Positions 56,238 to 64,000 of a stretch of 64,000 nucleotides of DNA are shown here, in pieces. The position numbers and the translations under genes are program-made. The notes beneath the pieces are model-generated. The model was not told the DNA's origin. It did not search any database and saw only the letters and a program-made list of their open reading frames with translations. The stretch's first letter is position 1; the number at the start of each line of letters is the position of its first letter. The stretch is from Pseudomonas viridiflava (GTDB lineage Bacteria; Pseudomonadota; Gammaproteobacteria; Pseudomonadales; Pseudomonadaceae). The stretch covers positions 1-64,000 of the forward strand of contig NZ_UUIS01000006.1 of the NCBI RefSeq assembly GCF_900589395.1, read 5' to 3'.

Positions 56238-58685
56238 ATGCTGTTGTTGTGGATTGCAGGACTGGTGGCCGGCATTGCCTGGCTGGCCCACCGGCGCATC
56301 ACACCCATCGCCACGCTGGGCATCGTCGCCGTTTATTTGCTGGCCATGGGTGCCTGGAGCCATGCACCGGGCTGGCTGCTGGTGATCTTCTGGCTGCTCT
56401 GGCTGGCCGTGTTGTTGCCGCTGGTGTTGCCGGACCTGCGCCGCCAGTACTTCAGTGCGCCGATGTTCCGCTGGTTCAAGAAAGTCCTGCCGCCGATGTC
56501 CGAGACCGAGCGCGATGCCATTGAGGCCGGCACGGTCTGGTGGGACGGCGAGCTGTTCAGTGGCCGCCCGGACTGGAACACCTTGCTGGCCTACCCACCG
56601 GCACGCCTGACTGAAGAAGAACAAGCCTTCATCGACGGCCCCACCGACGAACTGTGCGCCCTGGTCAGTGACTGGCAGATCGGCCAGGACATGGACCTGC
56701 CGCCGGCGGCTTGGGCGCATATCAAGGAACATGGTTTCTTCGCCCTGATCATCCCCAAGGAATACGGCGGCAAGGGGTTCTCGGCCTACGCGCACTCGCA
56801 AGTGGCGATGAAACTGGCCACCCGCAGCGGCGACCTGGCGTCCACCGTCATGGTCCCCAACTCGCTGGGCCCTGCCGAGTTGCTGCTGCATTACGGCACC
56901 GACGAGCAACGCAATCACTACCTGCCGCGTCTGGCACGTGGCGATGACATTCCCTGTTTTGCGCTGACAGGGCCTCTGGCCGGCTCCGATGCCGGTGCCA
57001 TGCCCGACAAGGGCATCATCTGCAAGGGCCAGTGGCAGGGCGAAGAAGTCATCGGCCTGCGCCTGACCTGGGAAAAGCGCTATATCACCCTCGGCCCGGT
57101 TGCCACCCTGCTCGGTCTGGCGTTCAAGGCCTATGACCCCGACCACCTGCTGGGCGAAGAAGAAGAGCTGGGCATCAGCCTGGCACTGATTCCCACCGAC
57201 ACACCGGGAGTGGAGATCGGCCGGCGTCACCTGCCTTTGGGCGCAGCCTTCATGAACGGCCCCAACTCCGGCAAGGATGTCTTCGTCCCGCTCGATTACC
57301 TGATCGGGGGTCAGGCGATGCTCGGCAAGGGCTGGATGATGCTGATGAACTGCCTGTCGGTCGGCCGCTCGATCTCGCTGCCGGCCGTCGGCACTGGCGC
57401 GGCCAAGTTTACCAGCCTGGTGACCGGCCAGTACGCCCAGGTACGCGAGCAATTCAATGTGCCTCTGTCGGCCTTCGAAGGCATCCAGGAGGCGCTGGCC
57501 CGTATCGGCGGCAATGCCTGGCTGATGGACAGCGCCCGCATCCTGACCGCCAACGCCGTGGATCTGGGCGAAAAGCCCTCGGTGCTGTCGGCGATCCTCA
57601 AGTACCACCTCACCGAGCGTGGCCGCGAATGCATCAGCCACGCCATGGATGTGCACGGCGGCAAAGGCATCATCATGGGCCCCAACAACTACCTGGGGCG
57701 CAACTGGCAGACTGCACCGATCTTCATCACGGTCGAGGGCGCCAATATTCTCTCGCGCAACTTGATGATCTTCGGCCAGGGTGCGATTCGCTGCCATCCA
57801 TTCGTGCTCAAAGAAATGGCACTGGTTGGCCGCCAGGATCAGGAAAGGGCGTTGTACGAGTTCGACGACCTGCTGATGCGCCACATCGGCTTTGCCGTAG
57901 GCAATGCTGCCAGCACCCTGATGCTCAACCTGGGACTGGGTCATTTCGACCGCCTGCCCGGTGACCGCATCAGCCAGGGCTACTTCCGTGCATTGAACCG
58001 TCAGGCGGCGGCCTTTGCGCTGCTGGCTGACCTGAGCATGATGCTGCTGGGCGGCGAACTGAAGCGTCGCGAGCGCTTGTCGGCGCGCCTGGGCGATGTG
58101 TTGAGCCACCTGTACCTGGGCTCGGCGGCGCTCAAGCGCTATCACGACCTGGGCTCGCTCCAGGATGTGCGTCCCCTGATGCGCTGGGCCATGGAAGAAA
58201 GCCTGGGCGAAGCCGAACGGGCGCTGGACGAACTGCTGCGCAATTTCCCCAACAAATGGCTGGGTTGTGCGCTGCGGGTGATCGTGTTTCCGTTCGGGCG
58301 CCGGCACAAAGGGCCGAGCGATGCCCTGGATGCCGAAGTGGCGCGCCTGCTTGGCCAGTCAAAAGGCGATCCGGCGCTGGAGCAGTTGCTTACCGGCTGC
58401 TACCGTCCACAATCGGCTGACGACCCTGTCGGCGCCCTGCAACAGGCCCACGACCTGCTTCAGGCCGCGTACCCGGTGCGGCGCAAGCTGGCGCATGCGC
58501 TCAAGAGCAAACAGCTCACGCTGGCGCCCGGCGAGTCGCCGGTGGCCGCCGCTGTGCAGGCCGGCATCCTGCAGGCCAGCGAAGCGCAGACCCTGGAAGA
58601 GGCCGAGCACGCGCGGCGCAAGGTGATCGACGTGGACGACTTTGACAAGGAGCAGTTGACGCTGGCCCCCGGCAAGACTCGCTGA
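56238..58685 (+). CDS. fadE: FadE-type acyl-CoA dehydrogenase
   Basis: An 815-residue long acyl-CoA dehydrogenase for the first step of beta-oxidation. Unlike the short enzymes it starts with two to three hydrophobic segments (LLLWIAGLVAGIAWLA, TLGIVAVYLLAMGAW, WLLVIFWLLWLAVLLPLVLP), which should anchor it to the inner membrane. The dehydrogenase core begins at about residue 130; FALTGPLAGSDAG contacts flavin, MDVHGGKGIIMGPNNYLGR lies near the active site, and a C-terminal DUF1974-type domain follows. A GGAGG ribosome-binding site precedes the ATG. The same GST-fadE-PA2817 neighbourhood exists in P. aeruginosa. Confidence 0.95.
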   Translation: MLLLWIAGLVAGIAWLAHRRITPIATLGIVAVYLLAMGAWSHAPGWLLVIFWLLWLAVLLPLVLPDLRRQYFSAPMFRWFKKVLPPMSETERDAIEAGTVWWDGELFSGRPDWNTLLAYPPARLTEEEQAFIDGPTDELCALVSDWQIGQDMDLPPAAWAHIKEHGFFALIIPKEYGGKGFSAYAHSQVAMKLATRSGDLASTVMVPNSLGPAELLLHYGTDEQRNHYLPRLARGDDIPCFALTGPLAGSDAGAMPDKGIICKGQWQGEEVIGLRLTWEKRYITLGPVATLLGLAFKAYDPDHLLGEEEELGISLALIPTDTPGVEIGRRHLPLGAAFMNGPNSGKDVFVPLDYLIGGQAMLGKGWMMLMNCLSVGRSISLPAVGTGAAKFTSLVTGQYAQVREQFNVPLSAFEGIQEALARIGGNAWLMDSARILTANAVDLGEKPSVLSAILKYHLTERGRECISHAMDVHGGKGIIMGPNNYLGRNWQTAPIFITVEGANILSRNLMIFGQGAIRCHPFVLKEMALVGRQDQERALYEFDDLLMRHIGFAVGNAASTLMLNLGLGHFDRLPGDRISQGYFRALNRQAAAFALLADLSMMLLGGELKRRERLSARLGDVLSHLYLGSAALKRYHDLGSLQDVRPLMRWAMEESLGEAERALDELLRNFPNKWLGCALRVIVFPFGRRHKGPSDALDAEVARLLGQSKGDPALEQLLTGCYRPQSADDPVGALQQAHDLLQAAYPVRRKLAHALKSKQLTLAPGESPVAAAVQAGILQASEAQTLEEAEHARRKVIDVDDFDKEQLTLAPGKTR

Positions 58686-58804
58686 ACCGGCAAGCCATCG
58701 GGCGCCTCTGAAGACGCCGTGCGTTTTTAGAAGTGTCCAATCCGCACAGCGGGCGCGTAGAGCCTTATACTCTCGCGCCCTTTTTTGCCTTTGAGGAATT
58801 CATC

Positions 58805-59215
58805 ATGGCCGGCACGATCATCGATCATCACTTGGGCCTGCTGGCTCACCTGCGCAGCATTCTGGTGGCGCTGGGCGAAGCAGAACAGGTGCCTGAAGAA
58901 AGCCATGCGCTGTTTCTGGAGCGTTTCGACGAATTGACCGAGCAATTGCCGCAGGATCCGATCGAAAGCCAGTACCTGGGCCAGGACATCATGTGCCAGG
59001 TGATCCAGCGCTACCCGCAGATTGCTCATCTGGTGCCACGCGACCTGCTGTGGTTCTTTGGTGGCGACTGCCTGCACTTCATGCCCGACGATGAAATCGA
59101 CCTGTATCAGGCACTGGAAGAGCGTCGCTTCGAGGCCGAACAGAACGAAGAGCCCTTCGACTGGCTGCAAGAGAAACAATTGCTGGCCCTGTCGACCCAG
59201 GGCCAGGGGCACTAG
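58805..59215 (+). CDS. PA2817-type conserved protein
   Basis: A 136-residue acidic protein of unknown function. It is rich in Glu, Asp and Leu (LLAHLRSILVALGEAEQVPEE) with no signal peptide, and seems to match the family named after P. aeruginosa PA2817, which also follows a fadE gene. The ATG at 58805 after GAGGAA is used instead of the longer frame. It converges on the FimV-like gene with a gap of 17 bp and no visible terminator. Confidence 0.78.
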   Translation: MAGTIIDHHLGLLAHLRSILVALGEAEQVPEESHALFLERFDELTEQLPQDPIESQYLGQDIMCQVIQRYPQIAHLVPRDLLWFFGGDCLHFMPDDEIDLYQALEERRFEAEQNEEPFDWLQEKQLLALSTQGQGH

Positions 59216-59232
59216 GCCAGGGCCACGCAGGG

Positions 59233-61503
59233 TTACTCCAGACTGGCCAGCAGGTCGCTGGCCATCTGCCGATGCGCCTCGTCAGACTCCTGCATCACCT
59301 GCAACAGCAGGCGCCGTGCCGGCTCGATCTCACCTTCGTCGATCAGCAACTGTGCCTGGTTGATCAACGTCAGTGGCGCTTCGTCGAGGTCCAGCAGGTC
59401 GAACTCCATGCCGTCGTCGCCGGCAAAACTGTCAAGAAACGCATCGTCCAGCTCATCGCTGGCGGCCGGCTCGATGATTTCGAGCGTGTCGATGCCTGAA
59501 GCGCTCAGCGCCTGGAAATCATCCAGCCCTGAGGCGCCAAACCGTTCCCCGGCCAGATCCTGCGGTGCGTGCCCTGCCGCCGGCTCGATCAACTCGATAG
59601 ACTCAGGTTCGTCCGCCTGAGGCTGCGAGAACTCATCAAGGAACTGATCGTCCTGCAGCTCGAGCACTTCGGGCAATTGATTGAGGTTCGAAGCGAACTC
59701 CGGATCGACGTCGACAGCGGCCGGGGCGGCAGGCGCCTGGCGCACCGCAGGGTTATCGAAGGGGTCGACCAGATCCCAGTCGGCATCCATGGACAGGTCG
59801 TCAAGGTTGAGCTGGAACTCGTCAGGGCGCTCGGGATTGAGTGCCGCCGCGGTCGTTTCGTCGAGTTGCGCGGGGGGTTGGGCCTGCACCGGCGTTGCTG
59901 CCACGGCTGCGGCGGCCAGGGCGGCGCCACCGGCTGCAGCGGCTACCGGTGCAACACTCGCCACCGGAGCGGGCTTGAGTTGCGGATAGCGTGTGCGGAT
60001 GGCCTGGACCTGCTCGTCGGCCATACCCTGGTCAAGCGCCGCCTGGGCTTCACGCTCAAAACCCGGGGTATCGCCCTGCTCGGCCAGCAACTCGAGAATG
60101 CGCACGCGGATGTCGTCACGCTCGGGTTGCTTGTCCAGGGCGTCGCGCAAGATACCCATGGCCTCGTTGAAGCGACCGTAAGCGATATAGATGCTCACGC
60201 CATCGAGCGCATCGGGTGCAGTGCCCGCCAGACGCCTGGCCGGGCTCGAAGCCTTGTCCAGTGAGGGGCTCGACACCTGGCTCGCCACAGATTGAGGGGC
60301 GACTGCCGGAATCTCGTACACCGGTAGCACGGTCGATTGCGCAGGCTTTATCAAAGGTTCATCAGGCACTGCGGCCGGTCCCACCGGCGCCGGCCCACGA
60401 CTTTTGCGACGCCGATAGACAAGCCCGAGCAACACCAGAATCGCCAGCAGTGCGCTCAGCAGCAGGGGCAGGCTGAACAGTGGGTTGTCCTCGACAGGCT
60501 GTACGACCGGGGCAGCCACAGGCGCGACAGGCACGACCGCGGGCGCAGGTGCAGGTGCAGGTGCAGGTATTTCGGCCACACGTGCTTGCAGCAACGACAC
60601 CGCCTTGTCTCTTTCGACCAACTGCTCCTGCAGGCTCTGGTTTTGCGCCTTGAGCTCTTCGAGGCTACGCGCCAGTTGCTGATTTTCCAAGGCTGCGCCG
60701 GCCAGTTCCGCCGCTGCACGCTGGACCTCGGCCGCTGCCGGCACCGGTGCCGCCTGGCTTTCTGGAGCAGATCCGGGCACATCGGGTAGTACGGCGCTGT
60801 CAGGCACCAGCAGGGTCTGGCCGGCTTTCAATCCCGAACCTGCGCCATTGGGGAACGCCAGAGGGTTAAGGGCCTGGATGCCGTCAGTCAACTGCGCGGC
60901 AGAAACCTTGCTGCCCGGTCCCTGCAAGCGCCGCGCGATGCCACTCAACGTGTCGCCACGGGCCACGGTGTACTGCTTGCCCTGCACCGCAGGCGGCGGC
61001 GCTACCGGTAGACGCGAGGCCGGGGCGGCAGTGGCCTGGGCCCTGGCTTGCTCCTGTCGGCTGCGTGTTGCCGCCAACCCCTGGGGCGAGGTGGGCGGAT
61101 CCAGCAGCAGGGTGTACTCATGCAGCAGATCGCCATTGGGCTGGGCGACCTGCACCACAAAGCTCAGGTAAGGCTCGATGACCGGCTTGGCAGACACCAC
61201 CTGGATAAAGCTGCCATTGCCACGGATGACCGGCGAAAAACGCAGGTCGTTGAGAAAGAACGCACGCTCGATACCGGCCTTGGCAAAGGCCTCGGGCGAG
61301 GCCAGCTTGACGACCAGGTCCTCACTGCTCAGGCCGTTGGTCTCGATCAGGGCAATCCGCGCATTGAGCGGCTGGTTGAGGGCCGAATGCAGCGTGATGT
61401 CGCCCAGCCCCAGCGCCGATGCCAGCCCCGTCCAGGACAGCGATGCCAGAGCGATGCACAACACCCTCGTGACGTTGCCGGCACGACCACGAACAACAGC
61501 CAT
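59233..61503 (-). CDS. FimV-like protein, second copy
   Basis: A 756-residue FimV/HubP-family protein, paralogous to the one at 12301. In order: a signal peptide (VLCIALASLSWTGLASA, cut near residue 30), the FimV N-terminal domain (LGLGDITLHSALNQPLNARI to LLLDPP), a LysM domain (YTVARGDTLSGIARRL, about residues 185-240), a coiled coil rich in Glu/Gln, one membrane helix at about 344-366, and an acidic cytoplasmic half ending with the same helical motif as FimV (TLINQAQLLIDEGEIEPARRLLL). The start at 61503 is preferred for the signal peptide; an ATG at 61542 with an AGAGGA site is possible. It may organise a pole or septum function distinct from pili. Confidence 0.9.
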   Translation of the reverse strand: MAVVRGRAGNVTRVLCIALASLSWTGLASALGLGDITLHSALNQPLNARIALIETNGLSSEDLVVKLASPEAFAKAGIERAFFLNDLRFSPVIRGNGSFIQVVSAKPVIEPYLSFVVQVAQPNGDLLHEYTLLLDPPTSPQGLAATRSRQEQARAQATAAPASRLPVAPPPAVQGKQYTVARGDTLSGIARRLQGPGSKVSAAQLTDGIQALNPLAFPNGAGSGLKAGQTLLVPDSAVLPDVPGSAPESQAAPVPAAAEVQRAAAELAGAALENQQLARSLEELKAQNQSLQEQLVERDKAVSLLQARVAEIPAPAPAPAPAVVPVAPVAAPVVQPVEDNPLFSLPLLLSALLAILVLLGLVYRRRKSRGPAPVGPAAVPDEPLIKPAQSTVLPVYEIPAVAPQSVASQVSSPSLDKASSPARRLAGTAPDALDGVSIYIAYGRFNEAMGILRDALDKQPERDDIRVRILELLAEQGDTPGFEREAQAALDQGMADEQVQAIRTRYPQLKPAPVASVAPVAAAAGGAALAAAAVAATPVQAQPPAQLDETTAAALNPERPDEFQLNLDDLSMDADWDLVDPFDNPAVRQAPAAPAAVDVDPEFASNLNQLPEVLELQDDQFLDEFSQPQADEPESIELIEPAAGHAPQDLAGERFGASGLDDFQALSASGIDTLEIIEPAASDELDDAFLDSFAGDDGMEFDLLDLDEAPLTLINQAQLLIDEGEIEPARRLLLQVMQESDEAHRQMASDLLASLE

Positions 61504-61626
61504 GGCGTCACCCTCGACCACTACCTGAGATCTTTTCAGCATGCGTCCTCTTCAGGAAACCGGACACGGCTTCTCGCGCTTTGAAATTAAGTGTAATAAG
61601 TATGAGCGAGAACCGGCAGGCGCGCC

Positions 61627-62061
61627 TCAGGTTCTTTCCAGGTTGGCCAGTATGCGGGCATGGACGTTCATGCACACCTGCAGCTCGTTTTCATCGATGC
61701 CGGTCAGCAGCTCGGCACGCAAGGTGTTAGAGATGGCTTCGATCTGTGCGATCAGCGGCGTGGCACTGTCACTGAGCAGGATCTTTTTGGCGCGGCGGTC
61801 TTCAAGTACCGCCTGCCGATGCACCAGCCCCTGGTTCTCCAGGCTGTCGAGCAGACGGGCCAGGGTCGGGCCCTCGACGCCGACGCTCTGGGCCAGCTCT
61901 CGCTGGGTCGGCGCGTCATCGAACCGGGCCAGATGCAACAGCACCAGCCAGCGGGCCTGGGACAGCCCCAGGCTGGCCAGGCGCCGGTCCAGCTCGGCGC
62001 GCCAGCCACGGGTCAGTTGGGCCAGTTGCATCCCGAAGCGGTGTTGATCTGTGAGTGGCAT
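61627..62061 (-). CDS. MarR family transcriptional regulator
   Basis: A 144-residue winged-helix regulator of the SlyA type. The recognition region is LSQARWLVLLHLARF then TQRELAQSVGVEGPTLARLLDSLENQGLV, with the wing in DRRAKKILLS. It lies between recQ and the FimV-like gene on the same strand. Inverted repeats just before the start (62079-62098) could be its own operator. The ligand and targets are unknown. Confidence 0.9.
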   Translation of the reverse strand: MPLTDQHRFGMQLAQLTRGWRAELDRRLASLGLSQARWLVLLHLARFDDAPTQRELAQSVGVEGPTLARLLDSLENQGLVHRQAVLEDRRAKKILLSDSATPLIAQIEAISNTLRAELLTGIDENELQVCMNVHARILANLERT

Positions 62062-62078
62062 GGCAAACTCTTGGTTGA

Positions 62079-62098
62079 AACAATTGTTAGGCAGCTAA
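62079..62098. promoter_or_regulatory. Inverted repeats upstream of the marR-type gene
   Basis: The palindrome AACAATTGTT (62079-62088) abuts TTAG/CTAA arms (62087-62098), 18-37 bp before the start codon. MarR proteins bind such palindromes, so it is a candidate operator. Confidence 0.45.
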
Positions 62099-62151
62099 GC
62101 ATGCCCCTCGGTGAGGATCAAGGCTGGGCAGATGACTTTCGTCACGACCTG

Positions 62152-63999
62152 TTACGCCTCGAACTCCGATTGCAAGGCCGCCCGTACGCAATACAACACG
62201 CCATCAGGCACTCGCCCGCTGAACTGCGCAGCCACCTCGCTCACAGCCGGCAACTCCCCTTCACCATCAAGAAACGCATCCTGGATCTCGCTCAACAGAT
62301 CCTCGGGCAAGTCCAGTGCCTGCTCCACCGATAGTTGCTGCTTGCCAATGGCTTCGGCCAGCAGGCTGTAGACATTCTTTTCCGAGCACTGCAATTGCCC
62401 GGCGATCTGCGCAGGCGTCATGCCGGCACGCGCCAGGCTGATCAGTTCGTGCCGCAGATCGGTGACCACCCTTGGGGCTTCGGCCTTGCCGCTGAGTACT
62501 TCAAGAAAGGCTTCGCCGTAGCGCTCCAGCTTGCGTGCGCCCACGCCACTGACCCGGGCCATGTCGGCCATGGAGCCGGGCTGGCTGCGGAGCATTTCCA
62601 GCAGGGTCGAGTCAGGAAAGATGACATAAGGCGGCACACCATGTTCTTCGGCCAGGCGCCGGCGCAAGGTGCGCAAGGCTTCCCACTGCTCGCGCTCTTC
62701 ACTGCGCACCAGTTGGCTGGCCGGGCTGGCGCCACTGGTCTTGCTGCTGGTCTGCGGCTTGAGGTCACGGCGCAATTGCAGGCTGACTTCACCGCGCAAC
62801 AGCGGACGGCAGGTGTCAGACAAGCGCAGCCCGCCGTAGCCTTCCAGGTCGATATCGGCCAGGCCGCGGGCCACCAGTTGGCGGAACAATGAACGCCATT
62901 CGCCCTCGGAATGGGCCTTGCCGACGCCGAACACCGACAGGCGCTCGTGACCAAAGCTCTGCACCTTGTCGTTGCTCTTGCCCAGTAGCACATCCACCAG
63001 ATGGCCCACGCCGTAGCGCTGGCCGGTGCGGAAGATGGCCGACAGCGCCTGACGCGCAGGCTCGGTGGCGTCCCAGGTCTGCACGCCATCGACGCAGTTG
63101 TCGCAATGCCCGCAGGGCTGGGGCAGGTCTTCGTCGAAATAGGCCAGCAACGCCTGGCGTCGGCAGCGGGTTTCTTCGCACAACGCCAGCATGGCATCGA
63201 GCTTGTGGTGTTCCAGGCGCTTATGCCGCTCGTCGCCTTCGGAGCCTTGCAGCATCTGCTTGAGCATCAGCACATCCTGCAGGCCGTAGGCCATCCAGGC
63301 ATCGGCCGGCAGACCGTCGCGCCCTGCCCGGCCGGTTTCCTGGTAGTAGGCTTCCAGCGACTTGGGCAGGTCCATGTGCGCGACAAAGCGTACGTTGGGC
63401 TTGTCGATGCCCATGCCGAACGCAATGGTCGCCACCATGATCAGGCCTTCCTCATTTAGGAAGCGCTTCTGGTTGGCCGCCCGGGTCTCGGCCGGCAGGC
63501 CGGCGTGATAAGGCAGCGCCGGGTAGCCGTTATCGCTCAGGAAGGTGGCGGTTTCATCGACTTTCTTGCGCGACAGACAATAAACGATGCCGGCATCGCT
63601 GCGCCGCTGTGACAAGAACGCCAGCAACTGCTTGCGCGGCTGTTCCTTGGGCACGATGCGGTAAAAGATGTTGGGACGGTCGAAGCTGGACAGGAAGCGT
63701 TCGGCGTTCTGCAGGTGCAGGCGGGTGACGATTTCTTCTCGGGTACGCTTGTCGGCCGTGGCGGTCAGGGCAATGCGTGGCACGTCCGGGAACAGCTCGG
63801 CCAACTGGCCCAGCTGCAGGTATTCAGGACGGAAGTCATGGCCCCATTGCGAGACGCAGTGGGCCTCGTCGATAGCGAACAGGGCAATCTTCAGGTTTTG
63901 CAGGAATGTCAGCATGCGCGGTTGCACCAGACGCTCTGGCGCCAGGTACAGCATCTTGATTTCGCCCTGGCGAATGCGCACCGCCAGGTCACGCTGCTG
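62152..63999 (-). CDS. recQ: ATP-dependent DNA helicase RecQ, 5' end outside the window
   Basis: The last 616 residues of a RecQ helicase; the start and helicase motif I are right of the window. Visible are the DEAH box ([16 protein letters not shown]), motif III (ALTATAD), motif V/VI ([25 protein letters not shown]), the RQC zinc site ([17 protein letters not shown]), a winged-helix region and the C-terminal HRDC domain ([15 protein letters not shown]). It unwinds recombination intermediates. The frame remains open at the window edge, so it is partial, not truncated. Confidence 0.95.
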   Translation of the reverse strand, partial: QQRDLAVRIRQGEIKMLYLAPERLVQPRMLTFLQNLKIALFAIDEAHCVSQWGHDFRPEYLQLGQLAELFPDVPRIALTATADKRTREEIVTRLHLQNAERFLSSFDRPNIFYRIVPKEQPRKQLLAFLSQRRSDAGIVYCLSRKKVDETATFLSDNGYPALPYHAGLPAETRAANQKRFLNEEGLIMVATIAFGMGIDKPNVRFVAHMDLPKSLEAYYQETGRAGRDGLPADAWMAYGLQDVLMLKQMLQGSEGDERHKRLEHHKLDAMLALCEETRCRRQALLAYFDEDLPQPCGHCDNCVDGVQTWDATEPARQALSAIFRTGQRYGVGHLVDVLLGKSNDKVQSFGHERLSVFGVGKAHSEGEWRSLFRQLVARGLADIDLEGYGGLRLSDTCRPLLRGEVSLQLRRDLKPQTSSKTSGASPASQLVRSEEREQWEALRTLRRRLAEEHGVPPYVIFPDSTLLEMLRSQPGSMADMARVSGVGARKLERYGEAFLEVLSGKAEAPRVVTDLRHELISLARAGMTPAQIAGQLQCSEKNVYSLLAEAIGKQQLSVEQALDLPEDLLSEIQDAFLDGEGELPAVSEVAAQFSGRVPDGVLYCVRAALQSEFEA

Positions 64000-64000
64000 T

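Noticed and set aside
55440..58307. 955-codon minus-strand frame joining the GST gene to sequence opposite fadE
   Set aside because: Only the last 207 codons match a family (GST), with their own AGGAGA site at 56063; the rest is antisense to fadE.

Overview
The window is a stretch of chromosome from a fluorescent-type Pseudomonas (putida/fluorescens/entomophila-like). The evidence is high GC with GTAG-type REP elements, a run of housekeeping blocks that match the known P. aeruginosa gene orders (fimV-truA-trpF-accD-folC-SPOR-cvpA-purF-metZ; tatD-pilZ-holB-tmk-mltG-pabC-fabF-acpP-fabG-fabD-plsX-rpmF; rluC-rne; murB-kdsB-lpxK-exbD-exbB-comEC), two FimV/HubP-type proteins, and an RgsA-type sRNA beside tatD. 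Species cannot be fixed from the sequence alone. The two ends cut through ilvA (left) and recQ (right).

Layout. 1-3.3 kb: the ilvA tail, a REPIN, a bacterial topoisomerase IB, a DUF2242 lipoprotein and a Val-Asp-Asp tRNA operon with a clear promoter and terminator. 3.3-16.2 kb: a minus-strand block for methionine, purine, folate, fatty acid and tryptophan metabolism plus fimV and a degenerate Asd paralogue (usg). 16.2-20.5 kb: small conserved proteins, a TetR regulator, a LysE exporter, the RgsA-like sRNA, tatD and pilZ. 20.5-29.4 kb: DNA replication (holB, tmk), mltG, pabC and the fatty-acid/phospholipid cluster. 29.5-37 kb: maf, sppA, a HAD phosphatase, rluC and rne with a leader of about 650 nt. 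37-44.4 kb: an SDR gene, then a tightly coupled cell-envelope block (comEC, exbB, exbD, lpxK, trm112-like, kdsB, murB).

44.5-53.5 kb is the accessory region. Six plus-strand genes are each joined to the next by a 4-nt ATGA overlap: a VgrG spike, a DUF4123 chaperone/adaptor, a 1102-residue VasX-like effector with a MIX motif and C-terminal membrane helices, and three tandem paralogous membrane proteins that look like immunity proteins. The three paralogues are mosaics of one another with near-identical DNA tracts, which indicates recent tandem duplication and gene conversion. No T6SS sheath, baseplate or ATPase genes are here, so this is an orphan vgrG island that must use a machine encoded elsewhere.

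53.5-64 kb: an ABC-2 exporter pair, a GST-like protein divergent from a long FadE acyl-CoA dehydrogenase, a PA2817-type protein, a second FimV-like protein, a MarR regulator and recQ. Most genes are chained by overlaps or short gaps, so the window consists mainly of a few long operons. Starts were moved from the longest frame to an internal ATG/GTG/TTG wherever a ribosome-binding site or family N-terminus supported it.
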